Source of the DNA: an uncultured Paracoccaceae bacterium
Lineage (GTDB): Bacteria > Pseudomonadota > Alphaproteobacteria > Rhodobacterales > Rhodobacteraceae
Assembly: GCA_947502145.1 (NCBI GenBank)
Contig: CANMYO010000002.1
Coordinates: 186,001 to 250,000, forward strand
Direction: 5' to 3'
Length of the DNA stretch: 64,000 nucleotides
Below the pieces are notes generated by a model. That model saw nothing but the letters and a program-made list of their open reading frames with translations. It did not search any database and was not told the DNA's origin. The translations under genes were made by a program, and so were the position numbers. This document shows positions 56,652-64,000 of this stretch, piece by piece. How positions within the stretch are numbered: the stretch's first letter is position 1; each line of letters begins with the position of its first letter.

Positions 56652-57266
56652 TCATGCTCCGCTGGGGTGAAAATCAAACTCATAACCAGCCCGCAGGATC
56701 GTGACCAAAGGGGCCGGCGTCATGACCACAACCGACAGGGCAGGGTCCAGACTCACCTCTGGTGCATATCCATCATCGGCAAAGGGGCGAAATCCATGGC
56801 CCGTGACGGCATAGCTGACAGATTCATGGCGAAAGAACACGCCGGTCGGCAAGTTACCCAGCGTCGCCTGATGGCGGATTTGCCTGCGGCTCCGCGGTTC
56901 AACCCGCGCGCGGTGCAATATGCGATCCATATCTGGCGCTTTCTGTCGCGACCCAAATCCCCGTTCCCACGCATCGCAGAATCGGTTGTAGGCCTCCCTT
57001 CGGCAATATGCACAAGGGCGGTGCCCGGCGCTGAGCGCGACTGCTTCATCATGAAAGAAAAGCTCTGTCCAGTTGCGACCCGTCATCACGGCCCGTTTGC
57101 GTCCTTGCCAGTCAAGGGTGCAGCAAATCCAGGCTTTGTGGGTCCATCGGGCTTTGCCGAGCGTCCGATCGGCGCGGTGCAGAATGCCCCTATTGCCGGT
57201 GAATGTCCCGCGCGCATGGGACGCGACGATTTGGCCATCAGGTTGAACGCGATTTTGCAGGGGCAT
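56652..57266 (-). CDS. conserved protein of unknown function with paired Cys motif
   Basis: A 204-residue protein. It opens MPLQNRVQPDGQIVASHARG and then has GNRG, AWICCTLDWQGRKRAVM, YTELFF-like WTELFFHDEAVALSAGHRPC and AYCRREAYNRF. The HRPCAYCRR segment could bind a metal. Homologous proteins occur in many Alphaproteobacteria without a known role. It starts at ATG 57266 and lies nine bases after the lipoprotein gene, so the two are one unit. 146 bases separate its end from the helicase start region, in which I see no gene. Confidence 0.7.
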   Translation of the reverse strand: MPLQNRVQPDGQIVASHARGTFTGNRGILHRADRTLGKARWTHKAWICCTLDWQGRKRAVMTGRNWTELFFHDEAVALSAGHRPCAYCRREAYNRFCDAWERGFGSRQKAPDMDRILHRARVEPRSRRQIRHQATLGNLPTGVFFRHESVSYAVTGHGFRPFADDGYAPEVSLDPALSVVVMTPAPLVTILRAGYEFDFHPSGA

Positions 57267-57275
57267 GGCACAAGT

Positions 57276-57764
57276 CTAACCATCCTGGGCTTGCGCTGCC
57301 AGCACGCGCGCAAATGCCTCAGCCGGAATTACGCCCTCATACCGCCCGCGCTGTCCCCAGACCCGGACTGGCAGGCCAGACTGCGCGGCGGCTGTGAAGG
57401 CTCTGTGCGTAAGATGGATGGCACCAATTTCAGCAAGATGACAGCCGTCGATACAATGCGTCCTTAACCGATCATGCCGGACGTAATTCAGGGTGATTGG
57501 TCCAGAGGTCATCTTTTCGACCCGCGGCCCATTTGCGTCGCGACGCCTGACATTGGTAAGAACTGCGTAGCCAGTCCCGCGCCATGTCTGGATTATTGCA
57601 GGGCGTGCAACCAGGATCCCATCACCGTCACGATAAATTTCCCGTTCCTGCGTCGTCACAAGTGTCGCACCCGTCCAAGTATCTTTTGTGACCAGCACGT
57701 TGTTGTGCAAACCCGTGCAGGCGGAAACAATCGACAGCATTATTACCCAAAGAAATCGAGCCAT
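57276..57764 (-). CDS. lipoprotein of unknown function
   Basis: A 162-residue protein with a lipoprotein signal (MARFLWVIMLSIVSACTG, Cys 16). The mature part is beta-rich, with TWTGATLVTTQEREIYRDGD, a middle strand block, and a helical C-terminal AEAFARVLAAQAQ. Two cysteines close together (RTHCIDGCHLAE) may pair. Not recognised. First gene of a two-gene unit. Confidence 0.7.
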   Translation of the reverse strand: MARFLWVIMLSIVSACTGLHNNVLVTKDTWTGATLVTTQEREIYRDGDGILVARPAIIQTWRGTGYAVLTNVRRRDANGPRVEKMTSGPITLNYVRHDRLRTHCIDGCHLAEIGAIHLTHRAFTAAAQSGLPVRVWGQRGRYEGVIPAEAFARVLAAQAQDG

Positions 57765-57806
57765 GCCGCTTTATTGGGCAGGATGGTTAACGATCTGTTA
57801 ACTCAC

Positions 57807-57833
57807 AAAAAAAGGGCGCCGCTACAGGCGCCC
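57807..57833 (-). terminator. intrinsic terminator of the VPLPA-CTERM gene
   Basis: On the reverse strand the seven-base perfect stem GGGCGCC/GGCGCCC with a TGTAGC loop is followed directly by seven T residues (A-run 57807-57813 on the given strand). It lies 21 bases after the stop codon of the reverse-strand gene. A classical rho-independent terminator. Confidence 0.88.
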
Positions 57834-57854
57834 ATTTTCGGTTTTGCGTCTGTT

Positions 57855-58598
57855 CTATGTGGTCGATTTGCGCCGGCGCGCCGCAGCCAGACCGGCCAGC
57901 GCACCAAGCAGCAACACGCCACCCGCAGGTAGCGGAACAGGGGCAACATTGCCACCGGGGATCAGGTCCAGATCCATGTTGAAATCCCCAAATCCGTCCT
58001 GCCAGAAGCTGTAGCCATTACCAGCATTGGTGGGGCCGCCATCGGTGCGGACAAAATTGAACCACATTGAAAATCCAAAGTCGTTCGCCTCAAGCGCGTT
58101 TGCGCCATCACCTACCTGCGGTCCGTGGTGGCTGCGCTCGGTGATATCATATGTCAAACCGTCCATGGCGGTGCCCGCGATACCTGTCAGGCTGCCTGTC
58201 AAAAGTGTGAAAAGGGTCCAGCTTGGTGTCAGCGCTGCACATGTTGCATTGCCATATGTGCAATAGGGCGTTCCGGCATTGTTGACCTGCAGCAGCATTG
58301 AGAAGTCAAATCCGAGATCAGCGCCCTGTGCCGTATTGGAATTGTTGCTCAACCGACCGCTCAGGATCGCGAGGTTTCCATCAAAAGACAGCAGCGAATT
58401 GCTGACTGACCAGTAACGGCTGGCCCCGTTGCCCGTTACGATCCGCTCAGAGTTGGCATAAGGCGTCCAGACGGTCCGCACGCCGTTATGATCTGACGCC
58501 TGATAAAGGCCGGGATCAAATGGGGTGGGGGCTGCGATTGCGGTAATTGGCACCGCTACGGCCAGAACGGCAGCCGCAATTATCCTTGCAATTTTCAT
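57855..58598 (-). CDS. VPLPA-CTERM sorting domain protein
   Basis: A 247-residue exported protein with a signal peptide (MKIARIIAAAVLAVAVPITAIA) and a C-terminal sorting tail, VPLPAGGVLLLGALAGLAA then RRRKS: Pro-rich motif, one membrane helix and a basic cluster. Such tails are thought to be recognised by an exosortase and go with EPS production. The central part is a beta-rich domain of about 200 residues with Asn/Gly/Ser-rich strands. Alternative GTG start at 58610 exists. No exosortase gene is in the window. Confidence 0.85.
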   Translation of the reverse strand: MKIARIIAAAVLAVAVPITAIAAPTPFDPGLYQASDHNGVRTVWTPYANSERIVTGNGASRYWSVSNSLLSFDGNLAILSGRLSNNSNTAQGADLGFDFSMLLQVNNAGTPYCTYGNATCAALTPSWTLFTLLTGSLTGIAGTAMDGLTYDITERSHHGPQVGDGANALEANDFGFSMWFNFVRTDGGPTNAGNGYSFWQDGFGDFNMDLDLIPGGNVAPVPLPAGGVLLLGALAGLAAARRRKSTT

Positions 58599-58715
58599 TT
58601 TCTCACTCACTAAACTCGTTAAAAACAGTGAATGCTACCGCATATTCGCCTTTCTCTCAACACATGCACAAATTGCTCACGCAAAACTGAATGATTTGGC
58701 GCGCCAGCCTCGCTG

Positions 58716-60311
58716 CTAAACCATCATCTCTTTCGTCCCAGAAAGCGCGACGTCGGGATAGTCACGTGCCACACGGTCGATATCCCATTGAAGCCGCGTG
58801 AGAAATACAACATCGCCGTCGTGATCTGATGCGATATGCTGCTTGTTGGCCGCGGCAAAGGTTTCAACGGCGTCCTTGTTCCCATGAACCCAGCGCGCCG
58901 ACGTGAATTGTGACCCTTCAAATCGGACGGGCAGCCCATATTCCATCTCGATTCGGCTGGCGAGCACCTCAAACTGCAATGCGCCAACAACCCCAACTAT
59001 GAAGCCTGATCCGAACGTCGGCTTAAAGACTTTGGCCGCACCTTCTTCGGCAAATTGCATCAGGGCTTTTTCCAGATGTTTGGCCTTCATCGGATCGCCT
59101 GCCCGGCAAGCTTGCAGCAACTCGGGCGCAAATGACGGAATACCGCTGACGCGAATGGCCTCGCCTTCTGTCAGAGTATCGCCAATTCGAAGCTGGCCGT
59201 GGTTCGGGATGCCGATGATGTCACCTGCCCAGCCTTCTTCGGCCAGTTCACGATCAGCGGCAAGGAACATGACCGGATTTGATATCGCCATGGTCTTTTT
59301 GCTGCGTACGTGGGTCAATTTCATGCCCCGTTCGAAATGGCCGGATGCAAGACGGACAAAGGCGACCCGGTCACGGTGTTTCGGGTCCATATTGGCTTGT
59401 ACCTTAAAGACAAAACCGGTGACCGACTTTTCCTCTGGCGCGATGTTGCGGGGCTGGGCGGTCTGGATCTGTGGTTCGGGGCCATAGGTGCCAATCCCGT
59501 CCATCAGCTCTTTCACACCAAAGGAATTGATTGCCGAGCCAAACCAGATGGGCGTCATGGACCCGTTGAGAACACTTTCATGGTCAAGCGCCGGCAAAAG
59601 CTCTTTCGCCATCTCGATTTCTTCAAGGAATGTGTCCAGCAGTGCAGAAGGAATATGTTCTGCCAGTTTCGGATCGTCCAAGCCGTTGATTTCAATGCTT
59701 TCCGCGACCTTGTTTCGATCTGCGCGGTCCATCAGTTCCAGCCGGTCCCGCAGGATGTCATAGGTTCCCATGAAATCGCGCCCCACGCCGATCGGCCAGG
59801 CAGCCGGGGTCACATCAATGGCCAGGTTTTCCTGAATTTCGTCAATGATTTCGAACGTATCGCGGCTTTCGCGATCCATCTTGTTACAGAAGGTCAGGAT
59901 CGGAAGATCGCGCAGGCGGCAGACCTCAAACAGCTTTTGGGTCTGGCTTTCGACACCCTTGGCGCCATCAATCACCATGACGGCTGCATCAACCGCCGTC
60001 AGCGTCCGGTACGTATCCTCGGAAAAGTCTGAGTGACCGGGCGTATCCACCAGATTGAAGCGGAAGTTCTCAAAATCAAAGGACATGGCTGAGGCGCTGA
60101 CGGAAATCCCGCGGTCCTTTTCCATTTGCATAAAGTCGGACCGTGTCCGGCGGGCCTCGCCTTTGGCGCGCACCTGACCAGCCATCTGGATGGCACCACC
60201 GTAAAGCAGGAACTTTTCGGTCAGCGTCGTCTTACCCGCATCCGGGTGCGAGATAATCGCAAAGGTGCGGCGGCGGGCAATTTCTGCGGGAAGGTCTGGT
60301 CGGTTTGTCAT
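58716..60311 (-). CDS. prfC: peptide chain release factor 3
   Basis: A 531-residue translational GTPase that removes RF1 or RF2 from the ribosome after peptide release. G motifs: G1 ISHPDAGKTTLTEK, G3 DTPGHSDFSEDTYRTL, G4 FCNKMDRESRD; then the domain II beta-barrel and the C-terminal domain with GSGFIVGVVGALQFEVLASR. RF3 length and the TRSDFMQMEKDRGISVSASA effector region distinguish it from EF-G. Single gene, reverse strand. Confidence 0.96.
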   Translation of the reverse strand: MTNRPDLPAEIARRRTFAIISHPDAGKTTLTEKFLLYGGAIQMAGQVRAKGEARRTRSDFMQMEKDRGISVSASAMSFDFENFRFNLVDTPGHSDFSEDTYRTLTAVDAAVMVIDGAKGVESQTQKLFEVCRLRDLPILTFCNKMDRESRDTFEIIDEIQENLAIDVTPAAWPIGVGRDFMGTYDILRDRLELMDRADRNKVAESIEINGLDDPKLAEHIPSALLDTFLEEIEMAKELLPALDHESVLNGSMTPIWFGSAINSFGVKELMDGIGTYGPEPQIQTAQPRNIAPEEKSVTGFVFKVQANMDPKHRDRVAFVRLASGHFERGMKLTHVRSKKTMAISNPVMFLAADRELAEEGWAGDIIGIPNHGQLRIGDTLTEGEAIRVSGIPSFAPELLQACRAGDPMKAKHLEKALMQFAEEGAAKVFKPTFGSGFIVGVVGALQFEVLASRIEMEYGLPVRFEGSQFTSARWVHGNKDAVETFAAANKQHIASDHDGDVVFLTRLQWDIDRVARDYPDVALSGTKEMMV

Positions 60312-60463
60312 GGCCCTCGTCTAGCGCGGGGCTGGGCAAAGGGCAATCAACCACAGGCGGTCACTTTCCTGCTGATGATTGCGTTGGATTTCGGCCACTT
60401 CCTGCGCTGATATCTGATAGCAAGGCGATATTATTGCTTAGCCATCGCTCACCATCCCAAATG

Positions 60464-60492
60464 CCCCTCAACCGCAACACTGTCCTGAGGGG
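60464..60492 (+). promoter_or_regulatory. hairpin enclosing the ribosome binding site of the lipoprotein gene
   Basis: CCCCTCA (60464-60470) pairs perfectly with TGAGGGG (60486-60492) around a 15-base loop. The 3' arm contains the Shine-Dalgarno GAGGGG, six bases before the ATG at 60499, so the stem would hide it. This could be a translation switch, for example temperature- or ligand-sensitive. Inferred from sequence pairing only. Confidence 0.5.
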
Positions 60493-60498
60493 ACCAAG

Positions 60499-61101
60499 AT
60501 GACGCAACGCAAAATTATTCCCGCAACCCTGGCGCTTGCCATGCTGGCGGCCTGTGGTGGCACTGGTGTGCCTGTCGCAACCAACAACCCGACACCCGCA
60601 CGGCTGAATTTCAACGAAATTGCCGATATCGCAGCTGACGTGAACTCTGGCTACAACGCGGTCGGGATCACGCCAAAATCCTTTGTCCCAACAAGCGGTT
60701 CGGCAACATATACCGGCGCAGTTGGTGGTGATCTCAGTGTTTCCGGCAATGTGACCGATGTGGCCGGCGTGATGGAAATGAATGTCGACTTCGGGACCGA
60801 CCGTGTCGGTGGGTTACTTGGAAACTTTGTGACCCGCGCAGGGGATGACATTGACGGCACGCTGGCCCTTTCAAACGGCGTGCTTAACCGTCGCAGCAAC
60901 AGCCAACAGGTTGCGATCTTTTCGGATGTGGACGGCAATCTGCGCAGCGCCGCAGGTGAACGTATTGTGGTGGACGCCCGACTGCGCAACAGCGGCTTCA
61001 AAGGCAACAACGTGGAATTTGTCGGCGGAGATATCACCGGCGACATCTATGTTGACGGCGTGCGCGGGAGCATTGACTTGGACACACAACTTGAACGGTA
61101 A
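60499..61101 (+). CDS. surface-type lipoprotein, transferrin-binding-protein-like barrel (copy 1)
   Basis: A 200-residue protein with a lipoprotein signal (ATLALAMLAAC, Cys 19). A helix-like LNFNEIADIAADVNSGYNAV is followed by a beta-rich domain, SGSATYTGAVGGDLSVSG, MEMNVDFGTDRVGGLLGNFV, DIDGTLALSNGVLNR, and VEFVGGDITGDIYVDGVRGS, the pattern of eight-stranded TbpB-like barrels with a G-rich outer edge. I base the family on pattern only. It precedes a similar gene 85 bases downstream. Confidence 0.6.
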   Translation: MTQRKIIPATLALAMLAACGGTGVPVATNNPTPARLNFNEIADIAADVNSGYNAVGITPKSFVPTSGSATYTGAVGGDLSVSGNVTDVAGVMEMNVDFGTDRVGGLLGNFVTRAGDDIDGTLALSNGVLNRRSNSQQVAIFSDVDGNLRSAAGERIVVDARLRNSGFKGNNVEFVGGDITGDIYVDGVRGSIDLDTQLER

Positions 61102-61149
61102 GCCTTTACCCCGCCGCAATCTCGGTTAACGCGCCGTTAATGATCGCTA

Positions 61150-61173
61150 TGCCAGTGTCGTTTGGCACTGGCA
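61150..61173 (+). promoter_or_regulatory. hairpin abutting the ribosome binding site of the second lipoprotein gene
   Basis: TGCCAGTG (61150-61157) and CACTGGCA (61166-61173) form an eight-base perfect stem with an eight-base loop. AGAGGGGA, the ribosome binding site for the ATG at 61187, begins on the last base of the stem. No T-run follows, so it is not a terminator. Confidence 0.45.
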
Positions 61174-61186
61174 GAGGGGATCACAA

Positions 61187-61765
61187 ATGCGCAAGTGGTT
61201 TGGATTGGTTCTGATTGTTTTGACGGGATGCAGCGCTGGCGGCGGCGCGAGTGGTGGGGCCGACCTCACCCGCGCGCAGCAGGCGGAACTGCTGGAAGAG
61301 ACGTTGAAAGAGGAAAATGTCTCTGAACCCTCTCTGCTGCCAGATAGCGGCTCGGTCGACTATGTCGGCTTCATGACCGCACGCCTGCCAACCGGGTCAG
61401 GTGGCGCACGGAAGGATTACCTTGGCGATTTGACCATGTCAGTCGACTTTGATGCCAATCAGGATCAGGTGACAGGGCGGGCCAACGGCTTTGCGGCCGG
61501 GAACGATGTGCTGAAAGGCGCATTGCGAATCCGGGGCGGTGATTTGTTTCGCGACACTGTTATTGCCGAAAATTACACCTTCACCGGGCTGGTCGACGGC
61601 ACCCTGCGGCAGGGTGACATCCCCTACATCATTGATGCCGAGATCGAGGGGGAGTTCCGCGGCCGAAATCAGATTGGCGTCAGCGGATTGCTGTTTGGTG
61701 ATGTGGTTGGCCCCGATGGACAGGACATCTTTGATGGAGACTTCTATGCTGGCCGCGCAGACTAG
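61187..61765 (+). CDS. surface-type lipoprotein, TbpB-like barrel (copy 2)
   Basis: A 192-residue protein with a lipoprotein signal (MRKWFGLVLIVLTGC, Cys 15) and a beta-rich domain with the same order of segments as copy 1: SGSVDYVGFMTARLPTG, LTMSVDFDANQDQVTGRANG, LKGALRIRGGDLFRDTV, and a final DIFDGDFYAGRAD with the typical GDFYA ending of Slam-dependent or TbpB-like surface lipoproteins. Family by pattern; sequence identity to copy 1 is low. Its stop overlaps the reverse-strand Hint gene by four bases. Confidence 0.6.
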   Translation: MRKWFGLVLIVLTGCSAGGGASGGADLTRAQQAELLEETLKEENVSEPSLLPDSGSVDYVGFMTARLPTGSGGARKDYLGDLTMSVDFDANQDQVTGRANGFAAGNDVLKGALRIRGGDLFRDTVIAENYTFTGLVDGTLRQGDIPYIIDAEIEGEFRGRNQIGVSGLLFGDVVGPDGQDIFDGDFYAGRAD

Positions 61766-62760
61766 CTCGACGACGCTTTGCGCAACAGGGCGACTGCATC
61801 AGGCTGGCTCAGCAGGCTGCCTTTGACCTCATAGTCCAGATGATGGCGGTGCGCATGGCTGCCGCCACCGACGTTGCCGGGCAGGGCGGCACGGGTGCGC
61901 GGGTCGACCAACAGGCTTTCGGCGGCGATCCCCTCGGCGTAGATGATCTGGTGGTCATCAAATAAGAGCTGGAAATAATCGACAAATCCACCGTCCTGCT
62001 GAAAGACGGTATCGCCATTAATCAGGTGCCGGACCTTGACCAGAACTTCGGCGCGGCCAGCCCCAAGGCGATCTTGGCGCTGATAGACAAACAGGCGGTG
62101 ATCGGGGCTGACCACCAGGTCATTGGTGTTATGAAGTGCATCCGCCTTGATCACGATCGGGGCAAATTCTCCAATGGCGCGCAGGGTTGTTTCTCCGATC
62201 CAGCGGATTTCCTGCGGACCGTCATCACGGGTCAGCACCCTGTCACCGACCTTGAGGTTTTCGATTGGCACCTGCTGGCCAGAGGCCATTGTGATATGCG
62301 TGCCGCGCGTGAAGGAAACGCAGGCGACCTCGGCAAACCGCGTTGTGGCGGCATGGCGATCAAGCCCAACCAAACGATAACCCGTCTTGGCCTGCAATGG
62401 CCCGAGCGGCAGCAAGTAAATGGCCTCAACGCCACCCTGTTCAACCTCAACCATGATCAGGATCTCATGCGTCGAACTGTCCGGCGCCATCATCGTTATA
62501 CAGCTGTCCATGACGACCTGATTTCCCGCTTTGCCAAGCGGGGAGTTTTCTGCCACCGAAAACCGGCCGTCAGTGGGGTCAATAGCCATCGTCAGATGGC
62601 CGCGCGTCGCACCTTCGTCCAGCTGATATATGTCATCCATCACCAGCTCATCCGCGAATGTCAGGCCGTCGCCTGCAGCCACACCGTCGGACACGCGGAA
62701 CTGCGCTGAAAGGAAGACAGGAACGGTCTGTTGGCTTGGCGCCTCGGGCGTGTTCGTCAT
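61762..62760 (-). CDS. Hint-domain (hedgehog/intein-like) protein
   Basis: A 332-residue protein of the Hint family common in Rhodobacterales. The Hint block is FTRGTHITMASGQQVPIENL with KVGDRVLTRDDGPQEIRWIG, then VVSPDHRLFVYQ with the block-B like histidine. The residue before FTRGT, usually the catalytic Cys, is Ser, while a Cys lies two residues earlier (ACVSFTRGT). The N-terminal half has a beta-rich domain (about 20-150). Start ATG at 62760 has only a weak ribosome binding site. Role unknown; often linked to secreted repeat proteins. Confidence 0.78.
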   Translation of the reverse strand: MTNTPEAPSQQTVPVFLSAQFRVSDGVAAGDGLTFADELVMDDIYQLDEGATRGHLTMAIDPTDGRFSVAENSPLGKAGNQVVMDSCITMMAPDSSTHEILIMVEVEQGGVEAIYLLPLGPLQAKTGYRLVGLDRHAATTRFAEVACVSFTRGTHITMASGQQVPIENLKVGDRVLTRDDGPQEIRWIGETTLRAIGEFAPIVIKADALHNTNDLVVSPDHRLFVYQRQDRLGAGRAEVLVKVRHLINGDTVFQQDGGFVDYFQLLFDDHQIIYAEGIAAESLLVDPRTRAALPGNVGGGSHAHRHHLDYEVKGSLLSQPDAVALLRKASSS

Positions 62761-62912
62761 CGTGAAACAGCGCATCCGTCTGAGTGAGTGTTGGCCCAAT
62801 CTAAGGATAGCGCCATACCGGGTCAACGCATTGAACGGTTTACAGTTCTGCCCTGTTCATACGCTGCGGCTATGCTAGGTTTCCGCGGGACAATGGACAA
62901 AGGATGACGGTC

Positions 62913-63692
62913 ATGGATCTGGGGATAAAAGGCAAGCGGGCGCTGGTTTGTGCAAGCTCTAAAGGTTTGGGCCGGGGATGTGCGGTGGTATTGGCAGAGG
63001 CGGGCGTCGATCTGATTCTGAACGCCCGCGGTGCTGAGGCTCTCGAGGCAACCGCCGCGGAAATTCGCGACCAATACGGTGTCGACGTCGTCACGGTGGC
63101 GGCCGATGTTTCGACCGACGCGGGGCGCGCGGAACTGCTTGCGGTTGCCCAGGGCGTTGATATTCTTGTGAACAATGCTGGGGGGCCGCCTCCGGGTCTG
63201 TGGTCTGAATGGGATCGCACGGATTTCATTGCAGCGCTTGATGCCAATATGTTGGCGCCCATCGCGCTCATGAAAGCATTGTTGCCTGCAATGATGGAAA
63301 AGGGCTGGGGCCGTGTCGTGAACATTACGTCAAGCTCAGTAAAAGCGCCCATTCCGCAATTGGGTTTGTCAAATTCAGCCCGCGCAGGTCTGACGGGGTA
63401 TGTTGCCGGAACCTCCCGCCAGGTTGCGCCCTTTGGCGTCAACATCAACAACCTGTTGCCGGGAATTCACGCGACGGATCGTGCTGCCAGCCTCGACAAG
63501 GGGGTGAGCGAGAGTCAGGGGATCAGCATGGAAGAAGCAAAGGCGCAGCGCAGCGCCACCGTGCCCGCCCGCCGCTATGGCACCGCTGAGGAGTTTGGGG
63601 CGACCTGTGCATTTCTCTGTTCTCAGCATGCAGGGTTTATGGTTGGGCAAAACATTGTCCTTGATGGCGGCTCAATCAACGCAACTATCTGA
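62913..63692 (+). CDS. SDR-family protein with altered active site
   Basis: A 259-residue Rossmann-fold short-chain dehydrogenase/reductase. It starts MDLGIKGKRALVCASSKGLG (nucleotide-binding loop CASSKGLGRG instead of TGxxxGxG) and has NNAGGPPPG and the SSSVKAPIPQLGLSNSARAG region, where the normal YxxxK catalytic pair is replaced by L-x-x-x-A/R. A family of such SDRs exists; their reaction is unclear. The ATG at 62913, preceded by AAAGGA at eight bases, fits better than the ATG at 62904. It overlaps the next gene (TGATG). Confidence 0.82.
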   Translation: MDLGIKGKRALVCASSKGLGRGCAVVLAEAGVDLILNARGAEALEATAAEIRDQYGVDVVTVAADVSTDAGRAELLAVAQGVDILVNNAGGPPPGLWSEWDRTDFIAALDANMLAPIALMKALLPAMMEKGWGRVVNITSSSVKAPIPQLGLSNSARAGLTGYVAGTSRQVAPFGVNINNLLPGIHATDRAASLDKGVSESQGISMEEAKAQRSATVPARRYGTAEEFGATCAFLCSQHAGFMVGQNIVLDGGSINATI

Positions 63693-64000
63693 TGTCACAA
63701 GGTTTTAGTTTGAAAGACGACCTATTCAACGCTGAAACGGTCGGTCATCTCGCAGGCCTTTTTGACAAGGCCGGCGTGTTCCGTGCCGCACCTTTCGAAA
63801 AAGAGGTGATGGCACTCATGCCGCCGCTCGAACTGAAAGAGCGGATCAACATGATTGCCTCGGTGCTGACCAGGCATCTGCCCACAGACTTTGTCGCCGC
63901 GGCCGATGCGATCCGTTCGGCATTGCCGCCCCCGCTTGATCCGACGCTGTCAGACGATGATTTTGGCAAGTTCATCTATGCGCCGCTCGGCGTCTTTGTC
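63692..64000 (+). CDS. DNA alkylation repair protein, AlkC-like (partial, runs off the window)
   Basis: The first 103 codons of a gene beginning at the ATG that overlaps the SDR stop. FSLKDDLFNAETVGHLAGLF, LKERINMIASVLTRHLP and PPLDPTLSDDDFGKFIYAPL match the N-terminal part of AlkC-like HEAT-repeat proteins, which protect against methylated bases. No stop is reached before the edge; the full protein should be about 370 residues. Coupled to the SDR gene by start-stop overlap. Confidence 0.78.
   Translation, partial: MSQGFSLKDDLFNAETVGHLAGLFDKAGVFRAAPFEKEVMALMPPLELKERINMIASVLTRHLPTDFVAAADAIRSALPPPLDPTLSDDDFGKFIYAPLGVFV

Noticed and set aside
1-64000. tRNA, rRNA, CRISPR array, insertion sequence, phage or plasmid functions
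   Set aside because: I looked for clover-leaf patterns, regular spaced repeats, transposase motifs and terminal inverted repeats and found none I could support.

Overview
The window reads as chromosomal DNA of an alphaproteobacterium of the Rhodobacterales, most likely the marine Roseobacter group. The reasons are moderately high GC, short gaps with many ATGA or TGATG overlaps, a Rhodobacter-type nuo locus interleaved with small unknown genes (including DUF5333- and DUF5337-like proteins), a VPLPA-CTERM protein, a Hint-domain protein, and birA-coaX-rnj after nuoN. I saw no tRNA, rRNA, insertion sequence, phage gene, CRISPR array or replication origin.

Layout. 0-4 kb: a possible partial membrane ORF at the left edge, a VOC protein, a reverse-strand 23S rRNA pseudouridine synthase, a class III ornithine/lysine decarboxylase behind a structured leader, and a DUF3422 membrane protein. 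4-12.5 kb: a reverse-strand peptide ABC transporter operon (ATPase D, ATPase F, binding protein, permeases B and C), divergent from two M20 amidohydrolases, which suggests uptake and hydrolysis of peptides or acylated amino acids. 12.5-16 kb: a Capsule_synth protein overlapping a GT92-like glycosyltransferase, moaA, and a small lipoprotein. 16-20 kb: glmU-glmS plus an AlkD-like repair protein, making UDP-GlcNAc precursors. 20-22 kb: gph and a DegT-type aminotransferase with a LacI-like palindrome in front. 22-29 kb: a compact leucine/isovalerate degradation (liu) operon (isovaleryl-CoA dehydrogenase, both methylcrotonyl-CoA carboxylase subunits, a GST-like protein, HMG-CoA lyase, an enoyl-CoA hydratase) with a clear promoter overlapped by an inverted repeat.

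29.8-54.4 kb: all fourteen respiratory complex I genes (nuoA to nuoN) on the forward strand, interrupted by about fifteen other genes. These are a sulfotransferase, four small lipoproteins, two very short membrane ORFs, a membrane protein sharing a helix-hairpin-helix domain with the tail of NuoE, a reverse-strand acetyltransferase, a DUF5337-like protein, a DUF3291 protein, two related DUF5333-type secreted proteins, two carboxymuconolactone-decarboxylase-like paralogues, and another secreted protein. birA, coaX and RNase J follow in the same direction. This interleaving is the most unusual part of the window.

54.4-64 kb: a secreted protein, a RhlE-type DEAD-box helicase, a conserved unknown protein with a lipoprotein, a VPLPA-CTERM protein with an intrinsic terminator, release factor 3, two surface-lipoprotein-like genes with hairpins at their ribosome binding sites, a Hint-domain protein with Ser at the usual Cys position, a non-canonical SDR protein, and the start of an AlkC-like DNA alkylation repair gene cut by the window edge.
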